A stretch of DNA of 64,000 nucleotides from Luteirhabdus pelagi. GTDB lineage: Bacteria; Bacteroidota; Bacteroidia; Flavobacteriales; Flavobacteriaceae. The stretch covers positions 868,001-932,000 of the forward strand of contig NZ_JAECMS010000002.1 in the NCBI RefSeq assembly GCF_016827595.1, given 5' to 3'. Under the pieces are notes generated by a model. That model was not told the origin of the DNA. It worked only from the letters and a program-made list of their open reading frames with translations, and did not search any database. Made by a program: the position numbers and the translations under genes. Below are positions 60,477 through 64,000 of the stretch, in pieces (positions within the stretch are counted from its first letter, which is position 1; every line of letters begins with the position of its first letter).

Positions 60477-62567
60477 ATGAATACAGATGTAGAAAACCTG
60501 TTTAAAGACAAGGTTATGGGCCATCCGGCCGGCCTTTTCGTATTGTTCTTTACCGAAATGTGGGAGCGCTTCTCTTTCTATGGAATGCGCGTACTCTTAG
60601 TTAACTTCCTGACCATGGCCGCGATTGGCTATAATCCAGGTTGGGAGTGGACCGCCACCAATGCGGGGGCACTTTTCGGAACCTATGCAGGATTGCTATA
60701 TCTAACTCCTATCTTAGGTGGAATTATTGCCGATAAGCTTACAGGATACCGCGGTGCCGTGCTGATAGGTGCCATAATTATGACCCTTGGTCACGCCTCT
60801 ATGGCCTTGGAAACGGAGGCATCGCTGTATATCGGATTAGGATTATTGGTTATCGGTACCGGTTTCTTTAAACCGAATATCACTTCGATCATTTCTGAAA
60901 TGTATAAGAAAAACCCTGAAAAGAAGGATGGTGCCTATACCATTTTCTATATGGGGGTGAATGCCGGTGCGTTCTTCGGAATGATGCTTTGTGGCTATTT
61001 AGCAGAACGCGTGGGTTGGTCCTACGGATTTGGATTGGCAGGTGTTTTTATGTTATTGGGAACCCTTCAGTTTTGGTTGTCGAAGAACCTATTCGGTCAG
61101 ATTGGAAGTAAACCTTCAAAAAAGCATGAGGTTGAAATCGCTCAGGGCTTAAATGAAACCGAGGAAGAAGAGGAAGACCTAACGGGCGATAAGGAGAAGT
61201 TAAACCCATTCACCATGTTGGATAAGGTTCTGATAGTTATTACATCAGCCATAGGTTTAGGGTATCTTATTAACGACCCGCTTTCAAAAATTGGAGATAT
61301 AAACCTGTTCCCATATGAAGCCTTCGGCTTACCAGGTCAGATTGTCACAGTGCTTATTGGATTACTATTATTCCTGATATTGGTTATTAGACGAATTTCC
61401 CGCTACAGTAAGGTGGTCCGTGACCGAATGATAGCATTTGTCATTTTTGCCTTTTTTACCGTATTCTTCTGGATGTCGTTCGAGCAAGGAGCTTCTTCGC
61501 TTATTCTTTTTGCCCGCGACAATGTAGACCGTGTGCTAAGCGGAAATGCGGCCATTGCATTTAATATTGTAAACTTATTATTGACAGTAATTCCATTGGC
61601 TATTATTACTTGGGTATTGTACCTACTTTGGAAGCGAACCTACAGTAAAATTCCAGGGTCGAATATCGTATTGGTCATCTGCTTCCTCTTTATGTGGGGA
61701 TTGGTAGGCTGGATGCTAAACCGCGATATGAGTACCACTGCGTATACCGTTTCCTATCAGGCGGTAGCTGTAGATGATGCTGAAAATGAAACAGGCGAAA
61801 CAACCTATAAACCCGTAACCCTCGATTCGGAACTTTCGGATGATGCCCAAGTGGTAGATCTAACAACGACTATTGCTGAACCACTAACGTTTGCAGTTGG
61901 CGACGAACTTTTTATCATCAACAAGGATAACGAAGGTGCCAATTACGGCTACTTGGATGAAGAACGATTGGCAGGCGCAAAGGCGAATGCCTCGGAACTA
62001 GGAAGCGAAAGCAACGGGATTATCCGGGCTCAGGTAACCGAAATAAAGAGTAACGAAATTGAAATTACTGTGTCTTGGTTCAGTATCCTGAACTCCTTCT
62101 TTATCATTGCCTTTGCTTCATTCTTTTCTAAATGGTTTGAAAGTAAATACAATCCTTCTGCCGCCGCTAAATATGCACTAGGATTGATCATTATGGCGCT
62201 TGGTTTCGGACTCTTGGCCTATGGATCGTACGGCGTTACCGAAGGGGTGAAAGTAAGTATGATTTGGTTGGTATTTGCCTATTTATTCCATACCCTAGGA
62301 GAATTGTGTTTATCGCCCGTTGGACTTTCCTATGTATCTAAACTGGTACCAGGAAGAATGATTGCCCTAATGTTTGGAATGTGGTACTTGGCCATCGCCA
62401 TTGGCAACAAATTGGCAGCTGTTTTCGGAGGTGAGATTGAAAATATAACGGAAGCCTATTCGCTTTCAACCTTTTTCTTGATCTTTACCATTGTTCCAGC
62501 TGCTGCGGGAATATTGGTGTTTGCATTAAATCCAGTGCTAAAAAGATTGATGCACGGTGTACGTTAA
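60477..62567 (+). CDS. POT-family oligopeptide transporter with large insert
   Basis: The POT motif FFTEMWERFSFYGMRVLLVNF is kept. It differs from the first copy by two extra parts: an additional helix pair after residue 230 and a soluble, acidic insert of about 120 residues (about 420-540, with AYTVSYQAVAVDDAENETGE) before the last helices. This longer form (about 690 residues) is common in Bacteroidota. It follows the first copy by 19 bases and its terminator lies 25 bases after the stop. Confidence 0.92.
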   Translation: MNTDVENLFKDKVMGHPAGLFVLFFTEMWERFSFYGMRVLLVNFLTMAAIGYNPGWEWTATNAGALFGTYAGLLYLTPILGGIIADKLTGYRGAVLIGAIIMTLGHASMALETEASLYIGLGLLVIGTGFFKPNITSIISEMYKKNPEKKDGAYTIFYMGVNAGAFFGMMLCGYLAERVGWSYGFGLAGVFMLLGTLQFWLSKNLFGQIGSKPSKKHEVEIAQGLNETEEEEEDLTGDKEKLNPFTMLDKVLIVITSAIGLGYLINDPLSKIGDINLFPYEAFGLPGQIVTVLIGLLLFLILVIRRISRYSKVVRDRMIAFVIFAFFTVFFWMSFEQGASSLILFARDNVDRVLSGNAAIAFNIVNLLLTVIPLAIITWVLYLLWKRTYSKIPGSNIVLVICFLFMWGLVGWMLNRDMSTTAYTVSYQAVAVDDAENETGETTYKPVTLDSELSDDAQVVDLTTTIAEPLTFAVGDELFIINKDNEGANYGYLDEERLAGAKANASELGSESNGIIRAQVTEIKSNEIEITVSWFSILNSFFIIAFASFFSKWFESKYNPSAAAKYALGLIIMALGFGLLAYGSYGVTEGVKVSMIWLVFAYLFHTLGELCLSPVGLSYVSKLVPGRMIALMFGMWYLAIAIGNKLAAVFGGEIENITEAYSLSTFFLIFTIVPAAAGILVFALNPVLKRLMHGVR

Positions 62568-62592
62568 CATTTCAAATACAACAAATTCAAAT

Positions 62593-62628
62593 AAAAAACG
62601 TTCCCAAAGTGTGGAACGTTTTTTGTGT
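62593..62628 (+). terminator. Intrinsic terminator after the POT genes
   Basis: A perfect 12-bp stem AAAAAACGTTCC (62593-62604) / GGAACGTTTTTT (62613-62624), loop CAAAGTGT. It has a T run on both strands. Confidence 0.8.
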
Positions 62629-62653
62629 ATAAAAGTTTCAATGTAAGAACGAT

Positions 62654-63187
62654 ATGAAAAAATTACTGCTACTAGCATTTTTGATAATTTCGACGGGAAT
62701 TTCAGCTCAGGAAATTGAATGGATGTCAATGGATGAAGCCCTGGCGGCACAGAATGAAGAGCCAAAAAAGATTTTTATGGATGTGTATACTACTTGGTGT
62801 GGTCCCTGTAAAATGCTGGATCGAAATACCTTTAGCGACAAGAATGTGATCGCGTTTATCAATGAAAATTATTACCCGGTGAAATTTAATGCCGAAGGGA
62901 CCGAGGAGATTACCTATCAGGATTTCACCTATACCAATCCTAATTATCGCGAAGGAAGAAAAGGTCGCAATGCTACACATTTCTTTGCCGATGCGTTGAA
63001 GCTACGAGGATATCCTAGTTTGGTATTCTTTCAGGAGAATGGAGATCTTATTCAGGCTATCCCAGGATATAAAACACCGCAGCAATTGGAAATCTATTTA
63101 AAGATGATTGCTAACGACGATTATAAAGAACTCACTACTATGGAAGCATGGGAAGAGTATCAAAAAAACTTTCAAAGCACGTTCTAG
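62654..63187 (+). CDS. Secreted thioredoxin-fold protein
   Basis: The 177-residue protein has a signal peptide (MKKLLLLAFLIISTGISAQ) and a thioredoxin domain with the redox-active TTWCGPCKMLDRNT motif, followed by DVYTTWCG-type context and a cis-Pro in LRGYPSLVFFQENG. A charged segment inside (about 80-115, with EGRKGRNATHFFADALKL) is an insertion relative to small thioredoxins. It acts in the periplasm, probably on disulfides. It comes after the POT genes but behind a terminator, so it has its own transcript. Confidence 0.9.
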   Translation: MKKLLLLAFLIISTGISAQEIEWMSMDEALAAQNEEPKKIFMDVYTTWCGPCKMLDRNTFSDKNVIAFINENYYPVKFNAEGTEEITYQDFTYTNPNYREGRKGRNATHFFADALKLRGYPSLVFFQENGDLIQAIPGYKTPQQLEIYLKMIANDDYKELTTMEAWEEYQKNFQSTF

Positions 63188-63209
63188 AGTAGGTTTTTAG
63201 TTAAGTGTT

Positions 63210-64000
63210 TCACTGCTCGAGAATGAAGGCTCCCTTGGTACCTGTATGGTAAAAGGGGAGCCTTTTAATTTCACATGTTTTCTCCCAACGTCTAACATAG
63301 GAATTGTAATTACTGCCGTCAGCTATAATGAGGTTCGGTTGGGTGGTAGCAATTACCTTTTCCAAATGAAGGTTCGGACTCTGGGTTAAGATCAACACAT
63401 CAATTTTTTGGGAAGGGTGCACACTCGTGCTATCGATAACCAAAAAGGTTTTTTCCATGATTTTGAATACAGTTGGAATGTTGGACTGGTTTAACTTCTG
63501 TATGTTATTTTTCAAAGTGAAAGATTTAATGGGATATTTAATTTGAAGACTGTCCGAATTGCTTGCATACAGAGAGAGAATATCATCCGACTGAACCGCT
63601 AGGAGCGTTTCACGCGATTTTTGGAAGATGATAAAGCGTGTGGGTCGAATCGTATACGATTCATAAACCTTAATCCCAATGAAAACGGAAACTACTACTA
63701 AAACTGCATAAGTATTTGATGCTTTTCTTTTCTGAAGGAATAGCATTAGACTAAAAAGAGTTAGATAACTTACCACTACTATTCTAGTTGAAAAGGAAAT
63801 ATCTGTAATAAGAAATGTCTCTTGTCCTGCCACCCATCGAATAAAATCATTTATACCTCCCATGAATTTTGAAAAATAACTGGTGACGAGGGGTGGAGCA
63901 CTGTTTAAAACGCTTAAGAGCACCATTAGAATTCCTAGTACCATCAATAGCCCTAGTATGGGCATCATGACTAAATTCGTTAGTAAAAATAGTAATGGAA
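63210..64000 (-). CDS. ComEC/Rec2-like DNA uptake protein, C-terminal part
   Basis: The frame stays open to the end of the window (codons before the Met pair at 63968 read on as a hydrophobic segment), so the gene is cut by the window edge and only about 263 residues are seen. Hydrophobic helices at the N-terminal side are followed by the soluble C-terminal region typical of Bacteroidota ComEC: KIDVLILTQSPNLHLEKVI, LIIADGSNYNSYVRRWEKTC and PFYHTGTKGAFIL. ComEC carries single-stranded DNA across the inner membrane during natural transformation. Confidence 0.82.
   Translation of the reverse strand, partial: PLLFLLTNLVMMPILGLLMVLGILMVLLSVLNSAPPLVTSYFSKFMGGINDFIRWVAGQETFLITDISFSTRIVVVSYLTLFSLMLFLQKRKASNTYAVLVVVSVFIGIKVYESYTIRPTRFIIFQKSRETLLAVQSDDILSLYASNSDSLQIKYPIKSFTLKNNIQKLNQSNIPTVFKIMEKTFLVIDSTSVHPSQKIDVLILTQSPNLHLEKVIATTQPNLIIADGSNYNSYVRRWEKTCEIKRLPFYHTGTKGAFILEQ

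Overview
The window looks like a marine or aquatic flavobacterium (Bacteroidota, Flavobacteriaceae). The evidence is one SusC/SusD pair, a hybrid two-component regulator, a secreted protein with a type IX (Por) sorting tail, Bacteroidota-type promoters (TTG-N18-TATATTTG at 39537-39565), class II HMG-CoA reductase with a GYDIA-type GHMP kinase, tryptophan 2,3-dioxygenase, and a dipeptidyl peptidase/POT transporter block. No insertion sequence, prophage or CRISPR array is visible. A tRNA-Phe is the only RNA gene I can support.

Layout. 1-3.57 kb: the end of a nitrilase, an RsuA-type pseudouridine synthase, and two long intergenic spaces filled with heptamer repeats, hairpin repeats and a composite direct repeat. 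3.57-8.4 kb: a polyamine operon (arginine decarboxylase, agmatinase, deoxyhypusine-synthase-like protein, GNAT-nitrilase fusion), preceded by a structured leader. 8.4-23.8 kb: mixed housekeeping and envelope genes, namely a mannosyltransferase-like membrane protein, a PD40 lipoprotein, an M28 peptidase, an aldehyde dehydrogenase/DUF779/AraC unit, two GT2 enzymes, a polyferredoxin with an FAD oxidoreductase, and a GH113-like protein. 23.8-38.2 kb: fourteen minus-strand genes, most of them tightly packed. Ten of them, from the AhpD-like protein (38200) to a purine nucleoside phosphorylase (26991), end at an intrinsic terminator. Several match families named for arsenosugar biosynthesis (ArsS radical SAM, TIGR04282 and TIGR04283 glycosyltransferases, AhpD-like partner). 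They are combined with a SusCD importer, a sodium:solute symporter, a rhodanese and a metallophosphoesterase that lacks most canonical metal ligands. No ArsM methyltransferase is in the window. 38.2-41.4 kb: heptamer repeats, a DUF481-like protein, TDO, and tRNA-Phe with duplicated flanks. 41.4-49 kb: an envelope-biogenesis run (coaX, outer membrane protein, TPR, LptC, small membrane protein, CBS/CNNM protein, PpiD). 49-54.3 kb: a full hybrid two-component regulator next to a three-repeat T9SS-secreted protein. 54.5-56.7 kb: mevalonate pathway genes. 56.9-63.2 kb: DPP4, two POT peptide transporters and a thioredoxin-like protein. The window ends in the 3' part of a ComEC-like gene.

The most interesting signals are: (1) the arsenosugar-type cluster with transport, an unusual Cys-rich phosphoesterase and an unusual ArsS; (2) small palindromic repeats that sit in frame inside two glycosyltransferase genes, like the palindromic elements of Rickettsia; (3) intergenic DNA built of degenerate 7-bp repeats whose unit changes from array to array while the period stays at 7; (4) the deoxyhypusine-synthase-like gene in a bacterial polyamine operon with a structured leader.
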